A stretch of 64,000 bases of DNA from Pseudomonas fluorescens. GTDB lineage: Bacteria > Pseudomonadota > Gammaproteobacteria > Pseudomonadales > Pseudomonadaceae. Of the stretch, positions 35,528 to 46,758 are shown one piece after another (position 1 is the stretch's first letter; the number at the start of each line of letters is the position of its first letter). The notes under the pieces were generated by a model. It ran no database searches. It saw nothing but the letters and a program-made list of their open reading frames with translations, and was not told where the DNA came from. The stretch lies in NCBI RefSeq assembly GCF_001902145.1, contig NZ_MRST01000015.1, positions 1 to 64,000 of the forward strand, in the 5' to 3' direction. A program made the translations under genes and the position numbers.

Positions 35528-35627
35528 TGTAGGAGCGAGCTTGCTCGCGAAAAACCCGAGAACAACGCGTTTATCCAGAAAACCCGCGTTATCGTTGACG
35601 TCCTTCGCGAGCAAGCTCGCTCCTACA
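35528..35627. repeat. REPIN, GCGAGC type
   Basis: TGTAGGAGCGAGCTTGCTCG and its reverse complement, between bamB and der. The right half contains the shared inner segment GCGTTATCGTTGACG. Confidence 0.93.
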
Positions 35628-35682
35628 GCAACCGGTATTGAAGCAGGGCCGCCTGGGGGTTACCCCAAGCATAGTCAAACCT

Positions 35683-36834
35683 TTACTTGATGGTCAGGGC
35701 TTCCAGCTTGCCGCCGTTGCCATACACATAAAGCATGTTACCCACCACCAGCGGACGCGCACGCAGGCCGTCGCTGTCGATACGCTGGCGACCGACAAAA
35801 CGACCGTCCACCTGGCTCAGCAGGTGCAGGTAGCCTTCGAAGTCACCCACAGCTACGTAGCTGGAGAAGACTTCCGGTGCCGACAGTTGACGGCGAGCCA
35901 GGGAGTCATTGCTCCAAAGTGCAGTGGTGGAACGCTCATCGACACTTTCAACGGTGCCGGATGCCAGGCTCACATAGACGCTGCCAAACCCTTGGGCGAC
36001 ACCCGCATAGCTGGAGGCATCACGCTGCCAGTTGATGCGACCGCTTTGCAGGTCCAGCGCGGCAACACGACCCTGGTAGGTGGCGACGTAGAGCGTTTCC
36101 CCCGACAGCAGCAAGCCGCCGTCGATGTCTACAACGCGATCCAGTTCGGAACGACCTTGCGGGATGGCCACACGAGTTTCCCAGGCCGGCACGCCGTTCT
36201 GGGTATTCAGGGCAACCACTTTACCGGTCGACAGGCCAGCAACGGCCAGGTTGTTGGTCACAATCGGACCACTGGTACCGCGCAGGGTCAACACCGCGGG
36301 GGTGCTGTCGTACAACCAGCGTTGGTCGCCGGTAGAGGCATCCAGGCCGATCACACGGTCATCCTGGGTTTGCACCACGACGATATCGCCGTTGGTCGCC
36401 GGTGCCGAGAGCACTTCACTGGTCACGCGAGCGCGCCATTTCTCTTCACCCGTGCTGGAATCAAGCGCGACCACGTCGCCCTTGAGCGTGCCGATCAGCA
36501 CCATGCCGTAGCCGACGCCCACACCGCCGGAAACTGGCAGTTCGAGGTCTTTCTTCCACTTGACGTCGCCATTCATGCGATCCATGGCAACCACGACACC
36601 CGTGGAATCAGCGGCCACGATGTTGTCGCCGTCAATCGCCGGCTGCAACAGGTTGTAGAGGTCGCCCTGCCCATCACCAATGGATTGGCTCCATTGTTTT
36701 TGCAGGACTACTTCTTCCTTGAAGCTGGTCAGCTCGGCAGGAGGCAGTTCTTTTTTGCTGTTGCTGCTGCAACCCGCGGCCAAAACGGCCAGAGCCAGCA
36801 ATGCTGCATGTTTCCAACGGATCACGTCACGCAT
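35683..36834 (-). CDS. bamB: Outer-membrane assembly lipoprotein BamB
   Basis: A 383-residue lipoprotein of the BAM complex that helps insert beta-barrel proteins. The signal sequence ends in the lipobox LAAGC (CSSNSKKELPPAEL). An eight-bladed PQQ-type propeller follows, with repeats such as GVVVAMDRMNGDVKWKKDLE, VVALDSSTGEEKWRARV and VIGLDASTGDQRWLYD. The ATG at 36834 overlaps the yfgM stop; AAGGGG lies directly against it and would better suit a GTG three codons later (36825), so the true start may be that GTG. Confidence 0.96.
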   Translation of the reverse strand: MRDVIRWKHAALLALAVLAAGCSSNSKKELPPAELTSFKEEVVLQKQWSQSIGDGQGDLYNLLQPAIDGDNIVAADSTGVVVAMDRMNGDVKWKKDLELPVSGGVGVGYGMVLIGTLKGDVVALDSSTGEEKWRARVTSEVLSAPATNGDIVVVQTQDDRVIGLDASTGDQRWLYDSTPAVLTLRGTSGPIVTNNLAVAGLSTGKVVALNTQNGVPAWETRVAIPQGRSELDRVVDIDGGLLLSGETLYVATYQGRVAALDLQSGRINWQRDASSYAGVAQGFGSVYVSLASGTVESVDERSTTALWSNDSLARRQLSAPEVFSSYVAVGDFEGYLHLLSQVDGRFVGRQRIDSDGLRARPLVVGNMLYVYGNGGKLEALTIK

Positions 36835-37468
36835 CCCCTTTGGCCAAGTCGTCGAGCTTGATTTGTAAGCCACCGACCGCCGCTTCATCAGACAGCGCCG
36901 CCTTGGCTTTTTGGTACGCAGCATGGGCTTCGTCGGTACGACCCAATTGGACCAACAGGTCGCCCTTGAGCTCTTCGCGAGTGGCCACGAATGCCTTGTC
37001 AGCATCGCCGTCGAGCAGTTTGAGTGCTTCGTCAGCCTTGTTCTGTGCCGCCAATACCTGTGCCAGGCGCTGACGTGCGATTTCACCCAGGGTCGGGTTG
37101 GTCGGCTTGTCGGCAATGGCCTTCAGCTCGGTCGCGGCGTCATCCAGCTTGCCGGTGTCGACCGCGACTTTCGCGACGAACAGGCTGCCGTACTGGGCGT
37201 AGGTGCTACCGCCGAATTCGTTCTTCAGCTTGCCGGCCAGGTCTGCAACCTGCGCAGGGTCAGGCTTGCCGTCCGGCGTCAGGGTAGTTTCCAGCAGTTG
37301 CTGATAAACGATCGAGGCACCTTGGGACTGGTTGGCCTGATACTTGGTCCAGGCTTGCCAGCCGAACACCACCACTAGCGCCAGCAGGCCGCCTGTGACC
37401 AGGGGCTTGCCGTTACGCTGCCACCAGTCCTTGAAGTCGGCCAGTTGCTCATCATCAGTACTCGACAC
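36827..37468 (-). CDS. yfgM: YfgM-like ancillary SecYEG translocon protein
   Basis: A 213-residue protein with an N-terminal cytoplasmic piece, one membrane helix (LVTGGLLALVVVFGWQAW, about residues 23-40) and a periplasmic tetratricopeptide-type domain. In E. coli YfgM links the Sec translocon with periplasmic chaperones. It starts with GTG, supported by AAGGAG 7 nt upstream, and its end overlaps bamB, as usual for the hisS-yfgM-bamB order. Confidence 0.92.
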   Translation of the reverse strand: MSSTDDEQLADFKDWWQRNGKPLVTGGLLALVVVFGWQAWTKYQANQSQGASIVYQQLLETTLTPDGKPDPAQVADLAGKLKNEFGGSTYAQYGSLFVAKVAVDTGKLDDAATELKAIADKPTNPTLGEIARQRLAQVLAAQNKADEALKLLDGDADKAFVATREELKGDLLVQLGRTDEAHAAYQKAKAALSDEAAVGGLQIKLDDLAKGDA

Positions 37469-37509
37469 CCCAATACTCCTTAATCGCTAAATTCGGCTGT
37501 TCGACAGCT

Positions 37510-38799
37510 TCAACCCTGCACAACGCAGGTGGCCAAGTGCGCAGCGAGCGCATCAAAGGCAATGTTCTGTTGTTCGCCCTGGCCACGCAGGGGTTTGAAA
37601 CCTACCACTTGCTGGGCCAGCTCGTCATCGCCGAGGATCAGTGCGTAAAGCGCACCGCTCTTGTCGGCCTTCTTGAACTGGCTCTTGAAGCTACCAGCGC
37701 CGGCATTGATCTGCAGGCGCAGGTTGGGCAGTTGGTCACGTACTTTTTCGCTCAAGGCCAGGGCCGCCAGTTCGGCAGCCTCGCCGAAGGCGCACAGGTA
37801 CACGTCCACCTGACGGGAAATTTCTTCCGGGACCTGCTCCAGGGTTTCCAGCAGCAGGATCAGCCGCTCGATGCCCATGGCAAAACCTACGCCCGTGGTC
37901 GGCTTGCCGCCCATCTGCTCGACCAGGCCGTCGTAGCGACCACCGGCACACACGGTGCCCTGGGCGCCGAGCTTGTCGGTGACCCACTCGAACACGGTCT
38001 TGCTGTAGTAGTCGAGGCCACGCACCAGCTTGGGGTTGATCACGTAGGGAATACCGGCTGCATCCAGGCGAGCCTTGAGGCCCTCGAAATGCACGCGGGA
38101 CTCGTCGTCCAGGTAATCGGCCATTTTCGGCGCATTGACCAGCACGGCCTGGGTGTCGGCGTTCTTGGTATCCAGGACGCGCAACGGGTTGGTCTTCAGA
38201 CGGCGTTGGCTGTCTTCGTCCAGCTTGTCCAGGTGGGCCGACAGGTACTCGACCAGGGCTTCGCGATAACGCCCCCGGGACTCGCTGGTGCCCAAGCTGT
38301 TGAGTTCAAGCTTGACCGCATCGCGGATGCCCAGTTGGCCCCATAGGCGCCAGGTCAGCACGATCAGCTCGGCGTCGATGTCCGGGCCGTCCAGGTTGAA
38401 AACTTCGCAACCGATCTGGTGAAACTGGCGGTAACGGCCTTTCTGTGGGCGCTCGTGGCGGAACATCGGGCCGATGTACCACAGCTTCTGGGTCTGGCCA
38501 CCACCGGTGATGCCATGTTCCAGTACGGCGCGAACGCACGCGGCCGTGCCTTCCGGACGCAGGGTCAGGGAGTCGCCGTTACGGTCTTCAAAGGTGTACA
38601 TCTCTTTTTCGACGATGTCGGTCACTTCACCGATGGAGCGCTTGAACAGCTCGGTGAACTCGACGATCGGCATGCGGATCTGCTTGTAACCGTAGTTATC
38701 CAGCAGGCGCGCGACAGTGCTTTCGAAGTAGCGCCACAATGGCGTCTGCTCCGGCAGGATGTCGTTCATGCCACGAATGGCTTGCAGAGACTTGCTCAC
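37510..38799 (-). CDS. hisS: Histidine--tRNA ligase
   Basis: A 429-residue class II synthetase. Motif 2 is visible as [16 protein letters not shown], the histidine-specific block as [15 protein letters not shown], and motif 3 as [16 protein letters not shown]. The C-terminal anticodon-binding domain covers about residues 330-425. The start is GTG 38799 with AAGGA 6 nt upstream; N-terminus [16 protein letters not shown] is standard. Lies 23 nt after ispG in the same direction. Confidence 0.98.
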   Translation of the reverse strand: MSKSLQAIRGMNDILPEQTPLWRYFESTVARLLDNYGYKQIRMPIVEFTELFKRSIGEVTDIVEKEMYTFEDRNGDSLTLRPEGTAACVRAVLEHGITGGGQTQKLWYIGPMFRHERPQKGRYRQFHQIGCEVFNLDGPDIDAELIVLTWRLWGQLGIRDAVKLELNSLGTSESRGRYREALVEYLSAHLDKLDEDSQRRLKTNPLRVLDTKNADTQAVLVNAPKMADYLDDESRVHFEGLKARLDAAGIPYVINPKLVRGLDYYSKTVFEWVTDKLGAQGTVCAGGRYDGLVEQMGGKPTTGVGFAMGIERLILLLETLEQVPEEISRQVDVYLCAFGEAAELAALALSEKVRDQLPNLRLQINAGAGSFKSQFKKADKSGALYALILGDDELAQQVVGFKPLRGQGEQQNIAFDALAAHLATCVVQG

Positions 38800-38822
38800 A
38801 TCAGATCCTTAAATTCGTTCAA

Positions 38823-39932
38823 TCAGCCGCGAGCGATCAGCGCTGCGTCAGCGGCGACCTTCTCGGCCGCTTTCTCGCGGATCAGCTTTTCCAGCTGATC
38901 CACCAGATTGTCATTCGTTAGCTTCTGCGACGGTTTGCCGTCGATGTAAATCAGGTTCGGTGTACCACCGGTCAGGCCCACATGGGCCTCTTTGGCCTCA
39001 CCCGGCCCGTTGACCACACAACCGATCACTGCAACATCCAGCGGCACCAGCAGGTCTTCCAGGCGCAACTCCAGGTCGTTCATGGTTTTCACCACGTCGA
39101 AATTCTGTCGCGAGCAGCTCGGGCAGGCGATGAAGTTGATACCACGGGAACGCAAACGCAGGGATTTGAGAATGTCGTAGCCGACCTTCACTTCCTCTAC
39201 GGGGTCTGCCGCCAGGGAGATGCGGATAGTATCGCCAATCCCTTCGGCGAGCAGCATACCGAGACCCACCGCAGATTTCACTGTGCCTGAGCGCAAACCG
39301 CCCGCTTCAGTGATACCCAGGTGCAGCGGTTGCACGATTTCCTTGGCCAGCAGGCGGTAGGCTTCTACGGCCATGAACACATCGGAAGCCTTTACGCTGA
39401 CCTTGAAGTCCTGGAAATTCAGGCGTTCAAGGTGTTCAACGTGGCGCAGTGCCGACTCGACCAGCGCCGCCGGAGTGGGCTCGCCGTATTTCTTTTGCAG
39501 GTCTTTTTCCAGGGAACCGGCGTTGACGCCGATACGGATCGGGATACCGCGATCACGGGCAGCATCCACCACAGCGCGCACGCGGTCTTCACGCCCGATG
39601 TTGCCGGGGTTGATACGCAGGCAGTCCACACCCAGTTCGGCCACGCGCAACGCGATCTTGTAGTCGAAGTGAATATCGGCAACCAGTGGCACCTTGACCA
39701 ACTGCTTGATACGACCAAAGGCCTCGGCTGCGTCCATGTCCGGAACGGACACCCGCACGATGTCCACGCCAGCCGCTTCCAGACGATTGATCTGGGCAAC
39801 GGTGGCAGCCACATCGTTGGTGTCACTGTTGGTCATGCTCTGCACTGCAATGGGGGCGTCGCCACCCACCGGCACCGAGCCGACCCAGATCTTGCGCGAT
39901 ACGCGACGTTTGATTGGAGATTCGCCGTGCAT
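38823..39932 (-). CDS. ispG: 4-hydroxy-3-methylbut-2-enyl-diphosphate synthase
   Basis: A 369-residue iron-sulfur enzyme of the MEP isoprenoid pathway (MEcPP to HMBPP). The TIM barrel has [19 protein letters not shown] and RINPGNIG. The [4Fe-4S] ligands are in [15 protein letters not shown] and [15 protein letters not shown]. Normal length. It begins 2 nt after the rodZ stop. Its cluster would be supplied by the Isc genes further on in the window. Confidence 0.97.
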   Translation of the reverse strand: MHGESPIKRRVSRKIWVGSVPVGGDAPIAVQSMTNSDTNDVAATVAQINRLEAAGVDIVRVSVPDMDAAEAFGRIKQLVKVPLVADIHFDYKIALRVAELGVDCLRINPGNIGREDRVRAVVDAARDRGIPIRIGVNAGSLEKDLQKKYGEPTPAALVESALRHVEHLERLNFQDFKVSVKASDVFMAVEAYRLLAKEIVQPLHLGITEAGGLRSGTVKSAVGLGMLLAEGIGDTIRISLAADPVEEVKVGYDILKSLRLRSRGINFIACPSCSRQNFDVVKTMNDLELRLEDLLVPLDVAVIGCVVNGPGEAKEAHVGLTGGTPNLIYIDGKPSQKLTNDNLVDQLEKLIREKAAEKVAADAALIARG

Positions 39933-39934
39933 GA

Positions 39935-40939
39935 CTATTGTCCCAACTTGAGGCGAGCAGTCTCGCCACTGGTGAACGGCGCCACGTCTACAGGCTGGCC
40001 GTTATAGGCCACTTGCGCGCCACGGGCAAAGCCCAGACGCAGCGTCAAAGGAGGCTTGCCGCCCTGGTCAAGCGTATCTCCCTTACGCTTCAAACCGCTG
40101 AACAGCACTTTGCCGTTGCCATCGGTGACCTGCGTCCAGCAGTCCGCGATGAAGGTAATTTGTACGCGCCCATCACCGGCGATCAATGCCGGGGTGGTGG
40201 GAGGCGACATCGCCGGCGCTGCGGGTGCGGCTGGCGCAGGGGTCGCGGGTGCAGGTGTTGGAACCGCGACCGCCGGAGCCTGGGCCACGGGTGCTACCGC
40301 AATTGTCGGAGCAGCCGGGGCTGGTACCACAGCCGTCGCAGTCGGGGCCGTACCGGCTTCTGGCACGGGTTGCTCGGCAGTGGCCGGCGCTTGCGGCGCG
40401 GCTTGCCCTTCTACCACGGCCTGGTCTTCCGGCTCATCCAAGGGGTGAATCTGGGTGGTGCCGTCGGCGCTTTCGACTTCGACATGTTCCATGGCGTTGC
40501 TGGTCAGGTCTTTGTTGCGCTGGGAGGCCTGGTCTTGCCACCAGACAAAACCGCCGCCGACCACGGCAATCAGCAACAACAGGCTGACAATCCGCAAAAT
40601 CGTGTGGGAAACCCGCGTTGGCTCTTCGATACGCCCCAACCCATGGACATTACTGCCCTGGGCGTCGGTACCGGTGAACTGGTCGAATTCCTGGACCAGC
40701 ACGGCCTGGTCGATACCCAGCAATTTGGCATAGGCGCGAATATAGCCGCGGGCAAAGGTGTGCCCAGGCAGCTTGTCGAACGCGCCGGCTTCCAGGTTGG
40801 CCAGGGAGGTGCTGGTCAAATTGAGCTTGAGGGCCACTTCCGCCAGCGACCAACCATTGCTTTCGCGGGCCTGGCGCAAGGTTTCGCCTGGGTTGACGCG
40901 ATTAGCTGCTACATCTTCCGGGTGCGCGGCTTTCATCAT
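39935..40939 (-). CDS. rodZ: Cell-shape protein RodZ
   Basis: A 334-residue bitopic inner-membrane protein that ties MreB to the cell-wall machinery. The N-terminal helix-turn-helix (residues 15-85: [20 protein letters not shown]) precedes a single membrane helix ([20 protein letters not shown], near 115-134). A long Ala/Pro/Val linker and a C-terminal beta domain ([15 protein letters not shown]) follow. Two ATGs overlap the pilW stop; the second (40936) has the better distance to GGAG. Confidence 0.93.
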   Translation of the reverse strand: MMKAAHPEDVAANRVNPGETLRQARESNGWSLAEVALKLNLTSTSLANLEAGAFDKLPGHTFARGYIRAYAKLLGIDQAVLVQEFDQFTGTDAQGSNVHGLGRIEEPTRVSHTILRIVSLLLLIAVVGGGFVWWQDQASQRNKDLTSNAMEHVEVESADGTTQIHPLDEPEDQAVVEGQAAPQAPATAEQPVPEAGTAPTATAVVPAPAAPTIAVAPVAQAPAVAVPTPAPATPAPAAPAAPAMSPPTTPALIAGDGRVQITFIADCWTQVTDGNGKVLFSGLKRKGDTLDQGGKPPLTLRLGFARGAQVAYNGQPVDVAPFTSGETARLKLGQ

Positions 40940-41694
40940 TGCTCCGACAGGTATTGCTGATATTCCGGCGTACCGGGATAGAGTCGTTCGAGTTGCTGGC
41001 CAAAACGTGCGGCCGTGTCGTGTTCTTCATGAACCGTCGCCAGGCGCACACCGAGCAATAGACTACGTGCATTTTGCCCGCTGAGCAGGCTAAAACGCTC
41101 GTAATAGTCACGGGCCGGCACATAATGCCTGTCTTCGTAAGACAACTCAGCCATTTCGAGCAATGCCCGTGGCTGGCGACTGTTCAGGTGCAGGGCTTTT
41201 TCCAACTGCTGGCGGGCGCTGTCGCGCTGACCGAGGCGCATCGAGGTCACACCGAGGTTCTCGAACACCCGCGAACGCTGCGGGTAGAGCGTATCGGTGG
41301 CGGCTTGCTGAAAATAACGTGAGGCCAGGTCATACCGTTTCTGCTCGAACAGGAAACTGCCGTAGTTGTTCAGCAGGCGCGGATCGGCAGGGCGGGAGGC
41401 CAGGGCCTTGTGGAAATAGCGGTCGGCCAGCTCGGGCTCGGCCTGAGCCTGAAACACCAAGGCCAGCGCGGCGTTGGCATCGGCATCATCGGCGTCCAGC
41501 TCAAGGGCTTTTTTCAACGGCACCTTGGCCTGCTCGCTCATGCCTTGGCGCAGGTACCCCAAACCCAGTTGCACATAGGCAACTCGCGCCTCATCACGGC
41601 CTTTATCAGTGCGCAACGGGCTGTCATGGCCCGATGAAACGCAACCGGCCACGAGGCCGGTAAACAGTAAAAGCAGCGCAAGGCGCAAGGGCAT
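40936..41694 (-). CDS. pilW: Type IV pilus biogenesis lipoprotein PilW/PilF
   Basis: A 252-residue outer-membrane lipoprotein (lipobox LVAGC, CVSSGHDS) made of tetratricopeptide repeats, for example AYVQLGLGYLRQGMSEQAKV and LNNYGSFLFEQKRYDLASRY. PilF/PilW of Pseudomonas is needed to assemble the PilQ secretin. Start supported by GAGGAT. It lies between rlmN and rodZ, the conserved order, and overlaps the rodZ start. Confidence 0.92.
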   Translation of the reverse strand: MPLRLALLLLFTGLVAGCVSSGHDSPLRTDKGRDEARVAYVQLGLGYLRQGMSEQAKVPLKKALELDADDADANAALALVFQAQAEPELADRYFHKALASRPADPRLLNNYGSFLFEQKRYDLASRYFQQAATDTLYPQRSRVFENLGVTSMRLGQRDSARQQLEKALHLNSRQPRALLEMAELSYEDRHYVPARDYYERFSLLSGQNARSLLLGVRLATVHEEHDTAARFGQQLERLYPGTPEYQQYLSEQ

Positions 41695-41706
41695 AGAGAT
41701 CCTCTC

Positions 41707-42855
41707 TCAGATTCGATTCACAGCGATTTGCGGCAAATCTTCAGCGGCGTTAAGTTCGCGCACGGCGATATAACGCTCACTGCGGCGGGTGCGGTCCATC
41801 ACCTGCCCTACCAATTGGCCACACGCGGCATCGATGTCTTCACCACGGGTGGTTCGCACAGTGACGTTATAGCCGGCCTGGTGCAGTTGATCCTGGAAAC
41901 GACGGATGGCGTTGTTGCTGGGCCGCTCGTAGCCAGAATGGGGAAACGGGTTGAACGGGATCAAGTTGATCTTGCACGGGGTGTCCTTGAGCAATTCGAT
42001 CATCTCGACCGCGTGCTCCAGCTTGTCGTTGACGTCCTTGAGCATGGTGTACTCAATGGTCAGCACACGTTTCTCACCCAGGGTCGCCATATAACGCTGG
42101 CACGATTCGAGCAGCATCTTAAGCGGATACTTCTTGTTGATCGGCACCAATTGGTTACGCAATGCGTCATTAGGTGCATGCAGCGACAACGCCAGGGAAA
42201 CGTCGATGTGCTTGGCCAGCTCATCGATCATCGGTACCACGCCGGAGGTCGACAGGGTCACACGGCGCTTGGAGATGCCGTAGCCCAGGTCGTCCATCAT
42301 CAAATGCATGGCCGCAATCACGTTGTCGAAGTTCAGCAGCGGCTCACCCATGCCCATCATCACCACGTTGGTGATGGCACGGTCGACGGTCGCCGGGACG
42401 CTGCCAAAGGATTTGTTGGCAATCCACACCTGGCCGATGACTTCGGCGGCGGTGAGGTTGCTATTGAAGCCTTGCTTGCCGGTGGAGCAGAAACTGCAGT
42501 CCAGGGCACAGCCTGCCTGGGACGAAACGCACAAAGTGCCACGTTTGCCCTGGGGAATGTACACGGTCTCGACACAGCTGCCAGACGCCACGCGCACGAC
42601 CCACTTACGGGTACCGTCGCTGGAAATGTCCTCGCTGACCACTTCGGGACCACGCACCTCGGCAATGGCCTTGAGCTTGTCGCGCAGGGCCTTGCTGACG
42701 TTCGTCATGGCGTCGAAATCGTCGACGCCAAAGTGGTGAATCCACTTCATTACCTGACCGGCACGGAAACGCTTCTCCCCGATTGAGTCGAAGAATTTCT
42801 CCATTTCCGGCTGAGTCAGACCCAGCAGGTTGGTTTTAACAGTCGATGTAGTCAT
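41707..42855 (-). CDS. rlmN: Dual-specificity rRNA/tRNA m2A methyltransferase RlmN
   Basis: A 382-residue radical-SAM enzyme that methylates A2503 of 23S rRNA and A37 of some tRNAs. The cluster motif is [31 protein letters not shown] and [15 protein letters not shown] follow. The catalytic C-terminal cysteine lies in [12 protein letters not shown]. Start supported by GAGGG. It runs 12 nt into pilW, so the set rlmN to hisS is probably one transcript. Confidence 0.97.
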   Translation of the reverse strand: MTTSTVKTNLLGLTQPEMEKFFDSIGEKRFRAGQVMKWIHHFGVDDFDAMTNVSKALRDKLKAIAEVRGPEVVSEDISSDGTRKWVVRVASGSCVETVYIPQGKRGTLCVSSQAGCALDCSFCSTGKQGFNSNLTAAEVIGQVWIANKSFGSVPATVDRAITNVVMMGMGEPLLNFDNVIAAMHLMMDDLGYGISKRRVTLSTSGVVPMIDELAKHIDVSLALSLHAPNDALRNQLVPINKKYPLKMLLESCQRYMATLGEKRVLTIEYTMLKDVNDKLEHAVEMIELLKDTPCKINLIPFNPFPHSGYERPSNNAIRRFQDQLHQAGYNVTVRTTRGEDIDAACGQLVGQVMDRTRRSERYIAVRELNAAEDLPQIAVNRI

Positions 42856-42884
42856 GGATTCACCCTCACTCTTTAAGCCGATGC

Positions 42885-43310
42885 TTAGCGAGCGGTTACT
42901 TCAGTAGCAGCGAAAAAGTACGAGATTTCGCGAGCAGCAGCAGCTTCGGAGTCCGAGCCGTGAACAGCGTTGGCGTCGATGGATTCAGCGAAGTCAGCAC
43001 GGATGGTGCCAGCAGCAGCTTCTTTAGGGTTGGTAGCGCCCATCAGCTCACGGTTCAGAGCGATAGCGTTTTCGCCTTCCAGAACCTGGACAACAACAGG
43101 ACCGGAGATCATGAAGGCAACCAGGTCGCCGAAGAAGCCACGAGCGCTGTGCTCAGCGTAGAAGCCTTCAGCTTCAGCCTTGGACAGTTGCTTGAGTTTC
43201 GAAGCTACAACCTTCAGGCCGGCTTTTTCGAAACGAGTGGTGATCTCGCCGATGACGTTTTTTGCAACAGCGTCAGGCTTGATGATGGAGAAAGTACGTT
43301 GAACAGCCAT
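42885..43310 (-). CDS. ndk: Nucleoside diphosphate kinase
   Basis: A 141-residue enzyme that balances NTP pools by phosphate transfer through a histidine. Motifs: [19 protein letters not shown], the active-site His in [21 protein letters not shown]. Normal length for bacteria. Start supported by GGAG. Lies between iscX and rlmN, as usual in Pseudomonas. Confidence 0.98.
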   Translation of the reverse strand: MAVQRTFSIIKPDAVAKNVIGEITTRFEKAGLKVVASKLKQLSKAEAEGFYAEHSARGFFGDLVAFMISGPVVVQVLEGENAIALNRELMGATNPKEAAAGTIRADFAESIDANAVHGSDSEAAAAREISYFFAATEVTAR

Positions 43311-43340
43311 GGTGTAACTCCAGAAACGGTAATTTACGAA

Positions 43341-43370
43341 AAATTAAACCCGCGAATTATACGCGGGTTA
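43341..43370 (-). terminator. isc-operon terminator
   Basis: On the minus strand: AACCCGCG, loop TATAATT, CGCGGGTT, then TAATTTTT. It separates iscX from ndk. Confidence 0.85.
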
Positions 43371-43402
43371 TTGGGTATTGCCTAACTGCGTAAAAAGGCG
43401 GC

Positions 43403-43603
43403 TCAGTCTGCTTCTTCGATCCACAGGCCTTGAATCGCCTCCAGGACCTTCTCGCCACCCCGGTCAGGGATGTCGTCAAAATCCGGCAACTCCATTACGA
43501 GGTTGCGCAGCTTGACGAAGTTCACCGTAAGAGGATTGACCTCAGGATGAGCCTCTGCAAGTTGTATAGCGATTTCTTGTACATCAACCCATTTCAGGCT
43601 CAT
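43403..43603 (-). CDS. iscX: Fe-S assembly protein IscX
   Basis: A 66-residue acidic protein starting MSLKWVDVQEIAIQLAEAHP, with the DFDDIPDRGGEKVLEAIQ segment of IscX. It binds IscS and may tune iron supply to cluster assembly. ATG 43603 has AAGGA upstream; the frame before it is not part of the family. Last gene of the isc operon, 14 nt after fdx. Confidence 0.96.
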   Translation of the reverse strand: MSLKWVDVQEIAIQLAEAHPEVNPLTVNFVKLRNLVMELPDFDDIPDRGGEKVLEAIQGLWIEEAD

Positions 43604-43617
43604 GACATTTCCTTGAA

Positions 43618-43959
43618 TCAATGCGGCGCTTCGGCCGCATGGTTGAGCGAATATTTCGGGATTTCGACGGTGAGATCTTCAGTCCCCACTTTCGCCTGGC
43701 AACTCAGGCGCGACGTCGGCTCCAGGCCCCACGCCCGATCAAGATAGTCTTCTTCCAGGTCGTCGGCCTCATTGAGGCTGTCGAAACCTTTACGAATGAT
43801 GCAGTGACAGGTGGTGCAGGCATTGACGCCGCCACAGGCACTTTCGATCTCGATGTGGTTGTCATGGGCGACGTCGAGCAGGGACTTGCCGGTCTCAGCC
43901 TCCACGACCATGCCGTCAGGGCAATGTTCGGCGTGCGGTAGAAAAGTGACCTGCGGCAT
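43618..43959 (-). CDS. fdx: Isc-system [2Fe-2S] ferredoxin
   Basis: A 113-residue adrenodoxin-type ferredoxin. Cluster ligands are in IESACGGVNACTTCHCII with a fourth Cys in SRLSCQAKVG. It supplies electrons for cluster assembly on IscU. Start supported by GAGGA; 3 nt after hscA. Confidence 0.97.
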   Translation of the reverse strand: MPQVTFLPHAEHCPDGMVVEAETGKSLLDVAHDNHIEIESACGGVNACTTCHCIIRKGFDSLNEADDLEEDYLDRAWGLEPTSRLSCQAKVGTEDLTVEIPKYSLNHAAEAPH

Positions 43960-43962
43960 CAG

Positions 43963-45825
43963 TTATTCCTCAATTTCATTCAGGTTGCGGCCCGCCAGCG
44001 CGGCTTTAACCGTCTGATCCATACGGCGGGCGGCAAAGGCATCAGTCACTTGCGACAGGCGCTTGGTCTGTTGCTCGATGGCATAGCCATCGTTGCCTTT
44101 CATCAGTTCGGCCAGTTCCTGCATCTGCAGGTCAATGACCATGCGTTCTTCGGCATCCAGCAGGCGCTCACCGTCGACTTCAAGGGCGCCCTGCACCGCC
44201 TCAAGCAGGCGCTGGGCATCCACTTGCTGCTCGCGCAATACGCGGGCGACCTTGTCGTCACCGGCATACTGGAACGAATCCTTGAGCATCTTGGCGATTT
44301 CGCCATCGGTGAGGCCGTAGGACGGCTTGACCTGGATGCTGGCTTCAACGCCAGACGCCAGTTCGCGCGCGGCGACACTGAGCAAGCCATCGGCATCGAC
44401 TTGGAAGGTCACGCGAATCTTGGCGGCACCGGCCACCATCGCCGGAATGCCGCGCAATTCAAAGCGCGCCAGCGAGCGGCAGTCGCTGATCAGCTCGCGC
44501 TCGCCTTGCAGCACATGAATCATCATGGCCGTCTGGCCGTCTTTATAAGTAGTGAAATCCTGGGCGCGAGCGACGGGGATGGTGGTGTTGCGCGGGATCA
44601 CCTTCTCCATCAGGCCGCCCATGGTTTCCAGGCCCAGGGACAACGGGATCACGTCGAGTAACAGCAGTTCGCCGCCATCACGCTTGTTACCCGCCAGGGT
44701 ATCGGCCTGGATAGCAGCACCGATGGCGACTACTTGGTCCGGGTCGATTTCGGTCAGTGGCTCGCGCCCAAAGGCTTCGCCTACTGCTTCACGCACGCGC
44801 GGCACGCGGGTGGAACCGCCTACCATGACCACTGCGCCAACATCTTCCAACTCGATACCGGAATCACGCACAGCACGGCGGCAGGCCTTGAGGCTGCGGG
44901 CGACCATCGGCTCGATCAGCGCATCAAAGGCTTCGCGAGTCAGTGGGGCCGACCAATTGCCGTAGCAAACGTCAACAGAAGCAGCGTCAGTCAGCGCCTC
45001 TTTGGCCGCGCAGGCAGTTTGTAGCAGGTTGCGCTGCGCGCCTGGGTCCAGGTCGGCCGACAAGCCGGCACTGCTGATGATCCAGCCGGCAATGGCGTGA
45101 TCAAAATCATCGCCACCCAGGGCGCTGTCGCCGCCGGTCGCGAGCACTTCAAACACACCGCCGGTCAAGCGCAGGATCGAAATATCGAAGGTACCGCCGC
45201 CCAGATCATAAATAGCGACCAGGCCTTCAGCGTGCTGATCGAGGCCGTAGGCCACTGCCGCCGCAGTCGGCTCGTTGAGCAAGCGCAGCACGTTCAGGCC
45301 GGCAAGTTTCGCCGCATCCTTGGTGGCTTGGCGCTGGGCGTCATCGAAATACGCCGGGACGGTGATAACCGCCCCTACCAGCTCACCACCCAAGGTGTTT
45401 TCCGCACGCTGGCGCAGCACCTTGAGGATATCGGCCGACACTTCCACCGGGCTCTTGGGCCCCTGGACAGTGTCGATGAACGGCATATGGGACTCGCCGC
45501 CGACAAAGCGGTATGGCAGTTGGTCACCCAATTGCTTGACGTCGGACAACCCACGACCCATCAAGCGCTTGACCGACAACACCGTGTTCAAGGGGTCTGC
45601 GGACGCGGCGAGCTTGGCCGATTCGCCCACTTCAGTGCGGTCGGCGTGATAACGCACCGCGGACGGCAGGATCACCTGCCCATCGGCGTCGGGCAGTGGC
45701 TCGGACAGGCCGCTGCGCAAGGCAGCAACCAGGGAATTGGTGGTGCCCAGGTCAATCCCGACCGCCAGGCGACGCTGGTGCGGTTGAGGGCTTTGGCCGG
45801 GTTCGGCGATTTGCAGTAGAGCCAT
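43963..45825 (-). CDS. hscA: Hsp70-type Fe-S chaperone HscA
   Basis: A 620-residue DnaK relative that, with HscB, releases clusters from IscU. The nucleotide domain shows [35 protein letters not shown] and [14 protein letters not shown], with [20 protein letters not shown]. The substrate domain starts near 385 ([17 protein letters not shown]). Normal length. A 51-nt gap separates it from hscB. Confidence 0.97.
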   Translation of the reverse strand: MALLQIAEPGQSPQPHQRRLAVGIDLGTTNSLVAALRSGLSEPLPDADGQVILPSAVRYHADRTEVGESAKLAASADPLNTVLSVKRLMGRGLSDVKQLGDQLPYRFVGGESHMPFIDTVQGPKSPVEVSADILKVLRQRAENTLGGELVGAVITVPAYFDDAQRQATKDAAKLAGLNVLRLLNEPTAAAVAYGLDQHAEGLVAIYDLGGGTFDISILRLTGGVFEVLATGGDSALGGDDFDHAIAGWIISSAGLSADLDPGAQRNLLQTACAAKEALTDAASVDVCYGNWSAPLTREAFDALIEPMVARSLKACRRAVRDSGIELEDVGAVVMVGGSTRVPRVREAVGEAFGREPLTEIDPDQVVAIGAAIQADTLAGNKRDGGELLLLDVIPLSLGLETMGGLMEKVIPRNTTIPVARAQDFTTYKDGQTAMMIHVLQGERELISDCRSLARFELRGIPAMVAGAAKIRVTFQVDADGLLSVAARELASGVEASIQVKPSYGLTDGEIAKMLKDSFQYAGDDKVARVLREQQVDAQRLLEAVQGALEVDGERLLDAEERMVIDLQMQELAELMKGNDGYAIEQQTKRLSQVTDAFAARRMDQTVKAALAGRNLNEIEE

Positions 45826-45876
45826 GGTAATCAGGTCTTATCTGTCTATCAGGCGTGCATCACGGGCAGCACTGGG

Positions 45877-46398
45877 TTAATCGTCGAGGCGCTCTTCTAG
45901 CTGGCGCACTTCGTAGGTGAGCTTGTCGAGAAACTGCATGCGCCGCATCAGGCGTTCGGCCTGTTCGCGTTGCGTCGCATCATCCCAACAGGCTGCGAAG
46001 CTTTCGTTGAGCTCATCCTGGGCCGCCTTCAGACGACGCTTGAAGACCGCGACACCTGCCAGGTCGGCTTCGTCCTGCAAGTCTTCGAGTTCTTCACGCC
46101 ACTGCATCTGTTGCATCAGGAAGTCAGGATCATGCACCGTGACTTCCAGTGGCAGCTCGCCCCCATTCATCGCGAGCAGGTAGCGCGCGCGTTTCGGAGG
46201 ACTTTTAAGCGTCTGATAGGCTTCGTTGAGGCTGGCCGATTGCTCAAGGGCCAGGCGCTGCTCACGCTCGGAAGCGTCAGCGAAGCGGTCCGGGTGCACC
46301 CCACGCGCCAATTCACGGTAGCGCGTGGCGAGCTGCTCAAGGTCCAGCCGAAAGCTCGGCTGCAGCTCGAATAAAGCGAAATGACAAGGAGTACCCAC
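45877..46398 (-). CDS. hscB: Fe-S co-chaperone HscB
   Basis: A 173-residue J-domain protein. The J domain includes [16 protein letters not shown] and the HPD motif ([12 protein letters not shown]); the C-terminal helices bind IscU. The start is GTG 46398 with GAGG 6 nt upstream, giving [16 protein letters not shown] as in relatives. Follows iscA by 8 nt. Confidence 0.96.
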   Translation of the reverse strand: MGTPCHFALFELQPSFRLDLEQLATRYRELARGVHPDRFADASEREQRLALEQSASLNEAYQTLKSPPKRARYLLAMNGGELPLEVTVHDPDFLMQQMQWREELEDLQDEADLAGVAVFKRRLKAAQDELNESFAACWDDATQREQAERLMRRMQFLDKLTYEVRQLEERLDD

Positions 46399-46406
46399 GA
46401 GTAGCC

Positions 46407-46730
46407 TCAGATGTTGAAGCTTTCGCCGCAGCCACATTCACCGCGCACGTTAGGGTTGTTGAACTTGAAGCCTTCGTTCAACCCTTCCTTGACGAAATCG
46501 AGTTCGGTGCCGTCCAGGTAGGTCAGGCTCTTGGGGTCGATGATCACTTTCTCGCCGTGACTTTCGAACACCTGATCCTCTTCAACCACCTCGTCGACAA
46601 ACTCCAGCACGTAGGCAAGGCCGGAACAGCCCGTGGTGCGTACACCCAGACGAATCCCCTCACCTTTACCGCGCCCATTCAGGGAGCGGCGAATGTGCTG
46701 CGCAGCCGCTTCTGTCATGCTGATAGCCAT
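46407..46730 (-). CDS. iscA: A-type Fe-S carrier IscA
   Basis: A 107-residue carrier that passes clusters to target proteins. The three conserved cysteines are in [16 protein letters not shown] and the C-terminal [12 protein letters not shown] 46730 has AAGGAG upstream; the eight codons before it lie in the iscU-iscA gap. Confidence 0.97.
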   Translation of the reverse strand: MAISMTEAAAQHIRRSLNGRGKGEGIRLGVRTTGCSGLAYVLEFVDEVVEEDQVFESHGEKVIIDPKSLTYLDGTELDFVKEGLNEGFKFNNPNVRGECGCGESFNI

Positions 46731-46758
46731 CGTTGACTCCTTACTCGTCGCCAAATGC

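Noticed and set aside
33916..35532. 538-codon frame opposite der, and similar long antisense frames opposite xseA, leuA, iscS, guaA and lamB
   Set aside because: All mirror essential, well-recognised genes on the other strand and have no credible ribosome-binding sites or family matches.
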